Shown here in pieces: positions 33,095 to 40,426 of a stretch of 64,000 nt of DNA. Origin of the DNA: Streptomyces sp. WM6378. GTDB lineage: Bacteria; Actinomycetota; Actinomycetes; Streptomycetales; Streptomycetaceae. The stretch lies in the NCBI RefSeq assembly GCF_001279695.1, contig NZ_LGDD01000300.1:1-64000 (forward strand), read 5' to 3'. Position 1 is the first letter of the stretch; each line of letters opens with the position of its first letter. The notes beneath the pieces are model-generated. The model worked only from the letters and a program-made list of their open reading frames with translations. It was not told the origin of the DNA and ran no database searches. The position numbers and the translations under genes were made by a program.

Positions 33095-33598
33095 ATGGGA
33101 ACCTCCTCACGTGCGGGACTGGCGGGCGTCATGGCATGCATGGCGACCGCGGCGGCGGTGACGCCGGCCGCGGCGATCGCATCGGCCCCGACCGTTCCGA
33201 TCGGCCCTCCCCTTTACGTTCTGAACAACGTCCTTCCGTTCGAAGCCCCCACCCTGAGCACGGGCATGCCGCTCCCCATCCCCGGGGCGCCGAACGGCCC
33301 GCGCTATGTGAAGGGCAAGCTCCTGCCGACGAACATGGTCCCGGCCGTCCCGGTCGACAGCGCGCTGCCCAGCACGCACGTCAGCACGCCGCTGCCCAAC
33401 CCGCTGACCTCCGGCAACATCGGCACCCCCGAGCTGGTCAGTCCCGGCTCCGAGCTGCGCGCCGCCACCCCCGGCGCGAACCTCGGCGCCCCCATCAACC
33501 GGCCTGAGCCCGGGCATCTGCCCGTCCTCATCATGCCCTCGGCCGGCGTGAGCGCGCCCGACATCCAGGGCGACCCCGACGCCACCGCGCTCTTCTAG
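33095..33598 (+). CDS. Secreted Pro-rich protein of unknown function
   Basis: This is a 167-residue exported protein: signal peptide GLAGVMACMATAAAVTPAAA, then an extended, Pro/Leu-rich mature part without cysteines (LYVLNNVLPFEAPTLSTGMP, LPSTHVSTPLPNPLTSGNIG, GHLPVLIMPSAG). The spaced Leu-Pro and small residues suggest an unstructured or beta-rich surface polypeptide. GGAAGGAAAAAG precedes ATG 33095. The next gene begins 39 bases on. Family not recognised. Confidence 0.7.
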   Translation: MGTSSRAGLAGVMACMATAAAVTPAAAIASAPTVPIGPPLYVLNNVLPFEAPTLSTGMPLPIPGAPNGPRYVKGKLLPTNMVPAVPVDSALPSTHVSTPLPNPLTSGNIGTPELVSPGSELRAATPGANLGAPINRPEPGHLPVLIMPSAGVSAPDIQGDPDATALF

Positions 33599-33637
33599 CG
33601 CACTGCCAAGTCTGCCTCTACGCCCAGGAGTTGGCCC

Positions 33638-34267
33638 ATGTCCCGTCCGTCCAGGAACGTCCTCGCCGCGGCGCCGCTCGGCAGGGCGGTCGCGGCCCTG
33701 CTCGCCGTCGCCGCCGCGGCTCTCCTGTCCGGGGGTGCTTCGGCCGCGCCCGGTCGGCCCGACCCGCACGGTGTGAGCGCGGGCCAGGGCGCGCTGCCGC
33801 CGTGGCCCGCGCCCGCGGACGCCTCGGCCGCGGTCGCCGCGGCGGGCCTGGAGATGCTGTCCGCCGAGGGCACGGTGCAGCACACCCACACCCACCTGGA
33901 CGTCCTCGTGGAGGGTGAGCACGTCACCGTCCCCGCCTCGATCGGCATCGACGAGCCGCGCGGCCGCATCAGCCCCGTGCACACCCACGACACCAGCGGC
34001 GTGATCCACGTCGAGTCGCCGCGCCGGGCGGTCTTCACGCTCGGCCAGTTCATGGCCGAATGGCGGGTGCCGCTCTCCGCGGACCGCATCGGAGGCCTCC
34101 ACGCCGGCGGGGGACGCCACTTGACGGCGTACGTCAACGGCCGCAAGGCCGCCGGGAATCCCGCGGCGATCGTGCTGCGCGCCCACGACGAGATCGCCCT
34201 CGTCTTCGCCCGGGGCAACGACACCAGGCCCGTACCCAAGACCTACGACTGGCCGCAGGGCCTTTAG
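33638..34267 (+). CDS. Secreted histidine-motif protein, conserved hypothetical
   Basis: This is a 209-residue exported protein with signal peptide AVAALLAVAAAALLSGGASA. The mature part has two His clusters, VQHTHTHLDVLVEGEHVTVP and ISPVHTHDTSGVIHVES, then FTLGQFMAEWRVPL, GGGRHLTAYVNGR and IVLRAHDEIALVFARG. The same architecture occurs in actinobacterial proteins I remember only as hypothetical. The HTHTH and HTHD motifs look like metal ligands, and copper or zinc would suit the nearby copper enzyme, but this is inference. A strong hairpin lies downstream at 34381-34427. Confidence 0.75.
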   Translation: MSRPSRNVLAAAPLGRAVAALLAVAAAALLSGGASAAPGRPDPHGVSAGQGALPPWPAPADASAAVAAAGLEMLSAEGTVQHTHTHLDVLVEGEHVTVPASIGIDEPRGRISPVHTHDTSGVIHVESPRRAVFTLGQFMAEWRVPLSADRIGGLHAGGGRHLTAYVNGRKAAGNPAAIVLRAHDEIALVFARGNDTRPVPKTYDWPQGL

Positions 34268-34380
34268 GGCATCATCCCGGGCATCACCGTGAGGTGGCCC
34301 GTCGGTCCGGCAGAACGTTTCTCCGCGTGGGTCGTTGGACCGCGCGGAACAGGATCCGTGTCGCGGCGCGGACAGTGCGC

Positions 34381-34427
34381 CAGCAGCTCCTGCCCGGGGT
34401 TCTACTCCCCCCGGACAGGAGCTGCTG
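34381..34427 (+). terminator. Long hairpin terminator
   Basis: Nineteen-base arms (34381-34399 and 34409-34427) pair with a single C-A mismatch over a 9-base loop; CAGCAGCTCCTG pairs with CAGGAGCTGCTG. GTCTTGCGT follows. Confidence 0.85.
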
Positions 34428-34485
34428 TCTTGCGTGGCCCGGTTGTTCGGGCAGGTAGGCGTTTCGAGTGAGTGCCGGGGGCGGC

Positions 34486-34513
34486 CGTGTCCGGTGCCGG
34501 TGCTCCCCGTTGT
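34486..34513 (+). promoter_or_regulatory. CGTGTC-N16-CGTTGT promoter, leaderless type
   Basis: CGTGTC (34486-34491), 16 bases, CGTTGT (34508-34513), six bases, GTG 34520. Third member of the group with 31262-31289 and 32933-32961. Confidence 0.5.
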
Positions 34514-34519
34514 GCAGGC

Positions 34520-34813
34520 GTGATCTCAACACGACGAATCGCCACAGTCCTTGCCGTCGCCGCCGGTGCCGCGGGCCTTGCCGCGTCCACGGCGAGCGCC
34601 GCGGGCCCCCTCGACCACCTCGTCAAGCCGGTCAGCCCGACCGGCGTGCTCGACGCCGTCGCCACCAGCGACATCCCCGCCGAGTACCGGGCCCAGTTCC
34701 CCACCACCAAGGAGCAGCTGGCCGGGCTCAGCCACCTCAACGACCTGAGCAAGGCGAAGCAACTGACCGACCAGGCGGCCCCGGTAACCAATCTCGTGCC
34801 CGCGGTGGAATGA
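34520..34813 (+). CDS. Small secreted protein with leaderless-type promoter
   Basis: This is a 97-residue exported protein starting at GTG 34520: signal peptide ISTRRIATVLAVAAGAAGLA cut near STASAA, then a helical, charged mature part (PLDHLVKPVSPTGVLDAVAT, LAGLSHLNDLSKAKQLTDQA) ending VTNLVPAVE. The start was set by the signal peptide and by CGTTGT six bases ahead; longer in-frame starts lack both. Related in style, but not clearly in sequence, to the small secreted protein at 24815. Function unknown. Confidence 0.66.
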   Translation: MISTRRIATVLAVAAGAAGLAASTASAAGPLDHLVKPVSPTGVLDAVATSDIPAEYRAQFPTTKEQLAGLSHLNDLSKAKQLTDQAAPVTNLVPAVE

Positions 34814-34838
34814 CGTACGCCCGCGGACGGGGCGAGAC

Positions 34839-34881
34839 ACGGGCGCGCGCCCGGAACGCAGGGTTCCGGGCGCGCGCCCGT
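34839..34881. terminator. Bidirectional 19-bp hairpin terminator
   Basis: ACGGGCGCGCGCCCGGAAC (34839-34857) pairs perfectly with 34863-34881 over the loop GCAGG, between two convergent small genes. Confidence 0.88.
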
Positions 34882-34902
34882 GCCGTTCTGATCGGGACCC
34901 GG

Positions 34903-35088
34903 TCAGAGGATGTCGATCAGGTTGTGCTCGCCCCCGTGGTGGTGCCACCAGAAGCCGTCGTCATCGTCGTGGTCGTGGGCCGCTGTGCGAGGAGCGGCTT
35001 GTGGGGCCGCCTGCGCGGAGGCGGCGGCGGGGACGATGACGGCGGCGGAAAGCGCGACCACAACGGCGGCGCGTCGTATGAGGCTCAC
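34903..35088 (-). CDS. Small secreted His/Asp-rich protein
   Basis: This is a 61-residue exported peptide: GTG 35088 (GGAG six bases ahead), signal peptide SLIRRAAVVVALSAAVIVPA cut near AQAAP, and a short mature part with AAHDHDDDDGFWWHHHGGEH, ending NLIDIL. The alternating Asp/His run and Trp pair look like a metal-binding or pH-sensitive tail. No family recognised. Upstream in-frame starts would bury the signal peptide. Confidence 0.62.
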   Translation of the reverse strand: MSLIRRAAVVVALSAAVIVPAAASAQAAPQAAPRTAAHDHDDDDGFWWHHHGGEHNLIDIL

Positions 35089-35211
35089 GATGAACTCCAC
35101 ATGTCGACGGACAAACCTGACATTTTCGACGCTAGCTCGAACGTGGCGCACTGTCGCGCTGTGTGGCCTAACGGCTACTCCACGCGTGGGGGCCGCCCCT
35201 GCCCCAACGGC

Positions 35212-36321
35212 TCAGTGCGAGATGTCCGTGATCTCTGCGTACCCCTCGATCGAGCGCGGATCCCGTGAACCCGGGCCCACATAGCGGGCCGACGGCCGCA
35301 CCAGACGGCCCGTCCGCTTCTGCTCCAGGATGTGCGCCGACCAGCCCGCCGTCCGGGCGCAGGTGAACATCGAGGTGAACATGTGCGCCGGGACCTCCGC
35401 GAAGTCCAGGACGATCGCCGCCCAGAACTCCACGTTCGTCGCCAGGACGCGGTCGGGCCGCCGCGCGTGCAGCTCGTCCAGGGCCGCCTTCTCCAGGGCC
35501 TCCGCCACCTCGAAGCGCGGCGCGCCCAGCTCCTTCGCGGTGCGGCGCAGCACCCGGGCGCGCGGGTCCTCGGCGCGGTAGACGCGGTGGCCGAAGCCCA
35601 TCAGGCGCTCCCCGTTGTCGAGCGCCTGCTTCACGTACGCCGTCGCGTCCCCGGTCCGCTCGATCTCCTCGATCATGCCGAGCACCCGCGAGGGGGCGCC
35701 GCCGTGCAGCGGTCCCGACATCGCGCCGACCGCGCCGGACAGCGCGGCCGCGACGTCCGCGCCGGTCGAGGCGATGACGCGGGCGGTGAACGTCGAGGCG
35801 TTCATGCCGTGCTCGGCGGCGCTCGTCCAGTACGCGTCCACCGCCTTGACGTGCTTGGGGTCCGGCTCGCCGCGCCAGCGGATCATGAACCGCTCGACGA
35901 CGGACTCCGCCTTGTCGATCTCCCGCTGCGGCACCATCGGCCGGCCCTGCCCGCGCGCCGACTGGGCGACGTACGACAGCGCCATGACGGCGGCCCGGGC
36001 CAGGTTGTCGCGGGCGGTGCGCTCGTCGATGTCGAGCAGGGGTTTGAGGCCCCACACGGGCGCCAGCATGGCCAGCGCCGACTGGACGTCCACCCGGATG
36101 TCCCCGGAGTGGACGGGGATCGGGAACGGCTCGGCGGGCGGCAGGCCGGGGTTGAACGCCCCGTCGACCAGGAGTCCCCACACGTTCCCGAACGAGACGT
36201 GCCCGACCAGGTCCTCGATGTCGACGCCCCGGTAGCGAAGGGCGCCGCCCTCCTTGTCCGGCTCGGCGATCTCCGTTTCGAACGCGACGACTCCCTCAAG
36301 TCCGGGTACGAAGTCGGACAT
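35212..36321 (-). CDS. Citrate synthase 2 (type II-like)
   Basis: This is a 369-residue citrate synthase condensing oxaloacetate with acetyl-CoA. Active-site segments are visible: the His in GPLHGGAPSRVL, the second His in GFGHRVYRAEDPRA, and the C-terminal substrate Arg in SARYVGPG. The N-terminal FETEIAEPDKEGGALRYRG resembles bacterial short-form enzymes. ATG 36321 was chosen for GAGGAG ahead and for the family start. As I recall it, SCO4388 is the S. coelicolor counterpart, next to pdxH and close to dmdR1, as here. It is divergent from pdxH. Confidence 0.93.
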   Translation of the reverse strand: MSDFVPGLEGVVAFETEIAEPDKEGGALRYRGVDIEDLVGHVSFGNVWGLLVDGAFNPGLPPAEPFPIPVHSGDIRVDVQSALAMLAPVWGLKPLLDIDERTARDNLARAAVMALSYVAQSARGQGRPMVPQREIDKAESVVERFMIRWRGEPDPKHVKAVDAYWTSAAEHGMNASTFTARVIASTGADVAAALSGAVGAMSGPLHGGAPSRVLGMIEEIERTGDATAYVKQALDNGERLMGFGHRVYRAEDPRARVLRRTAKELGAPRFEVAEALEKAALDELHARRPDRVLATNVEFWAAIVLDFAEVPAHMFTSMFTCARTAGWSAHILEQKRTGRLVRPSARYVGPGSRDPRSIEGYAEITDISH

Positions 36322-36602
36322 CAGGCGGCTCCTCATGATGTGTGCGTCGGGCTGCGGGCGGGCCGTGCCGCCCCGGGTCCCTCGGTCATGCCCCGTACGG
36401 CGGTCAGGAATCCCGCCGGAGGCTTCACGCGTGTATGGAGGCCACAGTGGCCCAGCCGAGAGTTTGGCGGGTCCCGCCGATGCGGGGAAGCGTGACATCC
36501 GGCACACTGCCCCAATTCGGCGGCCGGGGGTTAACGCCGCACCGCCGCGGGCACACTGGACCCCCGCCGGACCCAGGGCGGCGGTGCGGCAGGATGGGGC
36601 AC

Positions 36603-37250
36603 GTGACCGACCTGGACCCCGCAGCGATGCGCCAGCAGTACCGCACCACCCTCCTCGCCGAGGACGATCTGGCCGCCACGCCCATGGGGCAGTTCGCGCG
36701 CTGGTTCAAGGAGGCCGTGGCCGGCGGGCTGCACGAGCCCAACGCGATGGTCGTCGCCACCGCCACCCCCGACGGCCGCCCCTCCACCCGCACGGTGCTC
36801 CTGAAGTCCTACGACGAGCACGGCTTCGTCTTCTTCACCAACTACGCCTCGCGCAAGGCCGCCGAACTCACCGCGAACCCGTACGCCTCGCTGCTCTTCC
36901 CCTGGCACCAGCTGGCCCGCCAGGTCATCGTCAACGGCACCGCGTCCCGCGTCCCGCGCGCCGAGACCGAGCGCTACTTCCGCAGCCGTCCGCACGGCTC
37001 GCAGCTCGGCGCCTGGGCCAGCGCCCAGTCCACGGTGATCGCCTCCCGGTCCGAACTCACCGCCCGCTACGGGGAGTTGGCGACCCGCTACCCCGAGGGC
37101 AGCGAGGTCCCGGTCCCCGAACACTGGGGCGGCTTCCGGGTCGCGCCGCAGACGGTGGAGTTCTGGCAGGGCCACGAGAACCGCCTGCACGACCGGCTCC
37201 GGTACGTCGCGGACGGCGCCGCCTGGCGCGTGGAGCGCCTCGCGCCCTGA
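36603..37250 (+). CDS. pdxH: Pyridoxamine 5'-phosphate oxidase
   Basis: This is a 215-residue FMN enzyme oxidising pyridoxine/pyridoxamine phosphate to pyridoxal phosphate. Conserved elements: [83 protein letters not shown], and the C-terminal [20 protein letters not shown] and LHDRLRY. GTG 36603 is the probable start, with an alternative ATG at 36594. Length is normal. It is divergent from the citrate synthase gene; the hairpin at 37287-37347 follows. Confidence 0.95.
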   Translation: MTDLDPAAMRQQYRTTLLAEDDLAATPMGQFARWFKEAVAGGLHEPNAMVVATATPDGRPSTRTVLLKSYDEHGFVFFTNYASRKAAELTANPYASLLFPWHQLARQVIVNGTASRVPRAETERYFRSRPHGSQLGAWASAQSTVIASRSELTARYGELATRYPEGSEVPVPEHWGGFRVAPQTVEFWQGHENRLHDRLRYVADGAAWRVERLAP

Positions 37251-37286
37251 GGTAGGGCGCGCCGTTCCTGCCCCGGGCATGCAGAA

Positions 37287-37347
37287 ACCCGCGGGCTCGG
37301 GTTCCTCCGGAGAGGAGCCGGCCGGACGTACCGGCGAGCCCGCGGGT
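37287..37347. terminator. Bidirectional hairpin terminator
   Basis: ACCCGCGGGCTCG (37287-37299) pairs perfectly with CGAGCCCGCGGGT (37335-37347). On the minus strand it is followed by TTTCTGC, so it suits a minus-strand transcript as well as pdxH. Confidence 0.8.
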
Positions 37348-37414
37348 CGGTGACTGCTTGGGAATTCGGCCGACGGCATGTCGGCACCGCACTAAGAGTG
37401 CGACTGGCAGGCCG

Positions 37415-37453
37415 TCAGCCCGCAGTCACCTCACGCGTCCGGTTTGCATACAT
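37415..37453 (-). CDS. Possible 12-residue peptide ORF in the structured RNA
   Basis: ATG 37453 is preceded by AAGGGAGGTGG and opens a 12-codon frame, MYANRTREVTAG, ending in TGA. The last codons overlap one strand of the outer stem, so ribosome passage would open that stem, as in attenuation leaders. No amino acid is strongly over-represented. It could equally be non-coding. Confidence 0.3.
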   Translation of the reverse strand: MYANRTREVTAG

Positions 37454-37486
37454 CTGTCAAACCACCTCCCTTCTCGTGTGCACCAC

Positions 37487-37515
37487 ACATTAGGCAGCCC
37501 CTCGGCGCCCCTCAA
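37487..37515 (-). promoter_or_regulatory. HrdB-type promoter for the minus-strand small RNA
   Basis: On the minus strand TTGAGG (37515-37510), 17 bases, TAATGT (37492-37487). It begins directly after the stop of the VOC gene (37521), giving the downstream structured element its own promoter. Confidence 0.5.
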
Positions 37516-37520
37516 GCGAA

Positions 37521-37904
37521 TTAATTCCGGGTCCGGGTTCGCTCCTCGGCGCTGCGTTCCACGCAGAACTCGTTTCCCTCGATGTCGGTCATCGTGGCCC
37601 ACCCCGTGCCGTCGGGGCGGCGGTGGTCGCCGACGAGGGTGGCGCCCAGGGACAGGAGGCGCTCGACCTCCTCGTCGCGGGAGCGGTCCTGCGGCTGGAG
37701 GTCCAGGTGGACGCGGTTCTTCACCGACTTGGCGTCCGGCACCTCGATGAACAGGAGGGTGATGCCCTCGGCGGCGACGAGGACCTCCGGGTCGTCGGGC
37801 TCGTCCTCCTTGCCCACGGTGCCGTCGAGCACCTCGGCCCAGAACGTGGCCAGGCGGTAGGCGTCGGCGCAGTCGAATGTCACATGGCGTACGAGAGAGG
37901 TCAT
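37521..37904 (-). CDS. VOC/glyoxalase-like superfamily protein
   Basis: This is a 127-residue single-domain protein of the vicinal oxygen chelate superfamily. It starts TSLVRHVTFDCADAYRLATF and has NRVHLDLQPQDRSRDEEVER and the terminal IEGNEFCVERS that mark the glyoxalase-like DUF subfamily in actinobacteria. Putative metal ligands are the His in VRHVTFD or RVHLDL and the Glu in GNEFCV. The actual reaction is unknown. Dimer formation would be needed to complete the site. Confidence 0.85.
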   Translation of the reverse strand: MTSLVRHVTFDCADAYRLATFWAEVLDGTVGKEDEPDDPEVLVAAEGITLLFIEVPDAKSVKNRVHLDLQPQDRSRDEEVERLLSLGATLVGDHRRPDGTGWATMTDIEGNEFCVERSAEERTRTRN

Positions 37905-38087
37905 GGGCGTCACTATGTGCGCGCCCCGGCGGGGGCGTCCAGGGGCGGCCGGTAACTGCCGTTGGCCGGAAGGGATTTCGGCGAACCAGGTGTGGGCTGC
38001 GTCACGTTCGAGTTGAATGATCCGACGTGCGTACGTCTGCGCGTCAGCCGTGTGATGCGGCGACCACGTCCTGCAGGGGGTGCCAGG

Positions 38088-39452
38088 ATGAGTGCTTCCC
38101 GGAGTGAGACCGCCAGTGCTCCGGTTCCGGACGGATCCGGTGCCGGGCCCGCGAGCACGGCCGTGCCGGAACCCGGCGGGGACCTCCTCGCCGCGCTGCT
38201 CGACGGGATGGACGCGGCGCTGTGCGCGTTCGACGCGGACGGCGTGGTCACCCACTGGAACCGCGAGGCCGAGCGGATCCTCGGCTGGCCGGCCGAGGAG
38301 GCCGTGGGGCGGCGGGGGTTCGCGGGCTGGGCGGTGCGGCCCGCCGACGCCGACGAGGTGCAGGGGCGGCTGATGGCGGTCATGGACGCGCCGGGCCGCC
38401 AGGTCCATGAGTTCGCCCTCCTCAAGAAGGACGGCGGCCGCGTCCTGGTCCGTACGCAGTCGGCGGGTGTGCGGGGCGCCGACGGGGCCCCGGCCGGGGT
38501 GTACTGCGCGTTCAGCGAGGTGCACGCGCAGATCGACCTGGAGCGGTCCATCGCGCTCAGCGAGGCCCTCTTCGAGGACGGGTCCTGGGGCGTCGTCCTG
38601 GTCGACGTCGACCTGCGCCCCACCGTCGTCAACACCTACGCGGCCCGCGCCCTCGGCACCGCACGCGCGACCCTGCTCGGCCGCCCCCTGGGCGAGCTGA
38701 TCGTCCAGGGCGTCGAGGACCTGGAGGGCGCGCTCCAGCACGTCCTGTCCGAGGGCGCGCCGGCCAGCCCCGCCGAGGTGTGGGTGACGCTGCGCACCGC
38801 GGAGGGCGAACGGCGGCGCTGCTGGCGCAGCGGGTTCCTCAGGCTGTCCTCGCCGCTCGCGGAGGAACCGGTTCCGCTCGGGGTCGGCTGGCTCTTCCAG
38901 GACGTCACCGACGCCAGGCTCGCCGAACAGGACGCGGACCGGCTCCGCTTCCGCTCCAACCAGCTCCACCGCGCCTCGCGGACCGCCGCCGAGTGCGAGG
39001 ACCCGATGGAGGCGGCGACCACCCACCTGGACTACGCGCTGGCCGGTTTCGCCGACCACGCCCTGGTGGACCTGGCCGTGGGCGAGCGGCTCGTGCGGGC
39101 CGCGGCGACCCCGGCCGGCGCGCCGGGCCCGGCCGCGCCGGTGGCGGGCGGCGGCATCCCGGTCCGCTATCCGGCGGGCCACCCCGCGTTGCAGGCGGTG
39201 GACCGGATCGGCTCCGTACGGGACAGCGCGGGCGCGGCGGGCGAGGCCTGGGCGGCGGAGCGCCAGTGGCCGCCGGACGCGGCACACGCCCTGTGCGCGG
39301 TGCTGCGCAGCCGCGGCCGCACCCTGGGCGTGCTGACCTTCCTGCGCGGCCCGTCCCGCCCGGCCTTCGAGCGCCCGGACGCGGCGTACGCGGAGAGCGT
39401 GGCGGTCCGGGTCGCGGCGGCGGTGGACCTGGCGCGGGTGCTGGGCGGCTGA
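38088..39452 (+). CDS. PAS-domain sensory protein
   Basis: This is a 454-residue soluble signalling protein. Residues about 30-145 form a PAS domain (LLDGMDAALCAFDADGVVTH, WNREAERILGWPAEEAVGR), about 155-275 a second PAS (VVLVDVDLRPTVVNTYAARA), and the C-terminal part looks like a degenerate GAF domain (AAECEDPMEAATTHLDYALA to VAVRVAAAVDLARVLGG). It resembles Streptomyces PAS-GAF-PP2C (RsbU-like) regulators, but no phosphatase, kinase or cyclase domain follows. An output partner must be separate. ATG 38088 follows AGGGGG. Ligand unknown. Confidence 0.85.
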   Translation: MSASRSETASAPVPDGSGAGPASTAVPEPGGDLLAALLDGMDAALCAFDADGVVTHWNREAERILGWPAEEAVGRRGFAGWAVRPADADEVQGRLMAVMDAPGRQVHEFALLKKDGGRVLVRTQSAGVRGADGAPAGVYCAFSEVHAQIDLERSIALSEALFEDGSWGVVLVDVDLRPTVVNTYAARALGTARATLLGRPLGELIVQGVEDLEGALQHVLSEGAPASPAEVWVTLRTAEGERRRCWRSGFLRLSSPLAEEPVPLGVGWLFQDVTDARLAEQDADRLRFRSNQLHRASRTAAECEDPMEAATTHLDYALAGFADHALVDLAVGERLVRAAATPAGAPGPAAPVAGGGIPVRYPAGHPALQAVDRIGSVRDSAGAAGEAWAAERQWPPDAAHALCAVLRSRGRTLGVLTFLRGPSRPAFERPDAAYAESVAVRVAAAVDLARVLGG

Positions 39453-39467
39453 CCTGGCCCGGGGCTC

Positions 39468-40223
39468 TCAGTGCCGGAAGAAGATCCGGTCCCCGTACTC
39501 CGACATGACCCGCCCGTTCCACTCGTGGCCCCCGTCGACGTTCCCCGAACGCAGCAGCGGCGGCTCGATGCCGCGGGCGACCAGGGCCTCGGCGGCCGCA
39601 GCCATCATGGCCTGCATCAGGGCGCTGGTCACCACGGTGGACGCGGGCGCGAAGGGCGCCTCGATGCCCTCGTGGGTCAGCTCGGCGTCGCCCACCGCGA
39701 TCTTGCTGTCGAGCACGATGTCGCAGTGGTCGCGCAGGAACGTACCCGAGACGTGCCGTGACCTGGTGCCCTCCGCGTACGCCACCGACGTGACTCCGAT
39801 GACCTTGAGCCCGAGCGCCCGCGCGTTCATCGCCATCTCCACGGGCAGCGCGTTGCGCCCGGACAGCGAGATGATCACGAGGACGTCGCCGGATTTGGCG
39901 GGGCTGGAGTCGAGCACCGCGCCCGCGAGGCCGTCGACGCGCTCCAGCGCGGAGCCGAGGGTGGCGGGCATGACGTCGACGCCGACCACGCCGGGCACCG
40001 CGAGCAGGTTCATCAGGGCGAACCCGCCGGCCCGGTAGACCACGTCCTGGGCGGCGAGGGAGGAGTGCCCGGCGCCGAAGGCGAAGAGCCGGCCGCCCGC
40101 CGCGACGGTGTCGGCGATCAGAGAGCCGGCGGCCGCGATGTTCAGCGACTCCTCGTCCCGCACCCGCCCCAGGAGCCCGATCGCGGCGTCGAAGAACTGA
40201 CCGGCCAGCTTGCTCTCGCTCAT
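39468..40223 (-). CDS. SIS-domain sugar-phosphate protein
   Basis: This is a 251-residue SIS-fold protein, binding phosphosugars. Visible: DTVAAGGRLFAFGAGHSSLA, the phosphate-binding SLSGRNALPVEMAMNARALG, LKVIGVTSVAYAEGTRSRH and LRSGNVDGGHEWN. It resembles the family of putative phosphosugar isomerases near dmdR1 in Streptomyces (I recall SCO4393), distinct from MurQ etherase. It could act on N-acetylglucosamine or related phosphates, consistent with the DasR-like site in its promoter. Start ATG 40223. Confidence 0.88.
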   Translation of the reverse strand: MSESKLAGQFFDAAIGLLGRVRDEESLNIAAAGSLIADTVAAGGRLFAFGAGHSSLAAQDVVYRAGGFALMNLLAVPGVVGVDVMPATLGSALERVDGLAGAVLDSSPAKSGDVLVIISLSGRNALPVEMAMNARALGLKVIGVTSVAYAEGTRSRHVSGTFLRDHCDIVLDSKIAVGDAELTHEGIEAPFAPASTVVTSALMQAMMAAAAEALVARGIEPPLLRSGNVDGGHEWNGRVMSEYGDRIFFRH

Positions 40224-40275
40224 CGCCGAGGACCCTTTCCGGGGTGGGGTAACGACCGTGCGCCGATCACGGTGC

Positions 40276-40285
40276 GGTCTGGACC
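40276..40285 (-). promoter_or_regulatory. DasR-like (dre) half-conserved site in the SIS gene promoter
   Basis: GGTCTGGACC (40276-40285) matches the core of the DasR element TGGTCTAGACCA at nine of ten positions. On the minus strand it lies downstream of TTGACA (40298-40293), in the spacer before a possible -10, a typical repressor position. Outer bases match poorly. Confidence 0.4.
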
Positions 40286-40426
40286 TTTCCCCTGTCAATA
40301 CGGTGTCCACGGGCAGCGGGTCAAGATGGCGGGCGGTCGCTGCGGCACGGTTGTCAGTGCGATGCGTCAGAATTGGTTCAGGGCCAGCGGTACGACGTTT
40401 TTATGTCACAGCATCGAGGGGCACGT

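Larger units (their letters stand above)
37287..37480 (-). ncRNA. Candidate structured small RNA / leader RNA with short ORF
   Basis: A complete minus-strand transcription unit is visible between the VOC gene and pdxH: a promoter at 37487-37515, an estimated start near 37480, and the terminator at 37287-37347. Inside, GGTGACTGC (37430-37422) can pair with GCAGTCACC (37357-37349), enclosing two hairpins, CGCACT-CTT-AGTGCG and GCCGAC-N5-GTCGGC: a three-way junction. Near the 5' end, GGTTTG and CAAACC (37463-37441) form a hairpin holding an ATG in its loop, just after GGGAGG. I recognise no known riboswitch class. Length would be about 190 bases. Conservation has not been tested. Confidence 0.45.

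Noticed and set aside
40230..40426. Iron box expected upstream of dmdR1
   Set aside because: No 19-base TTAGGTTAGGCTAACCTAA-like palindrome is present.
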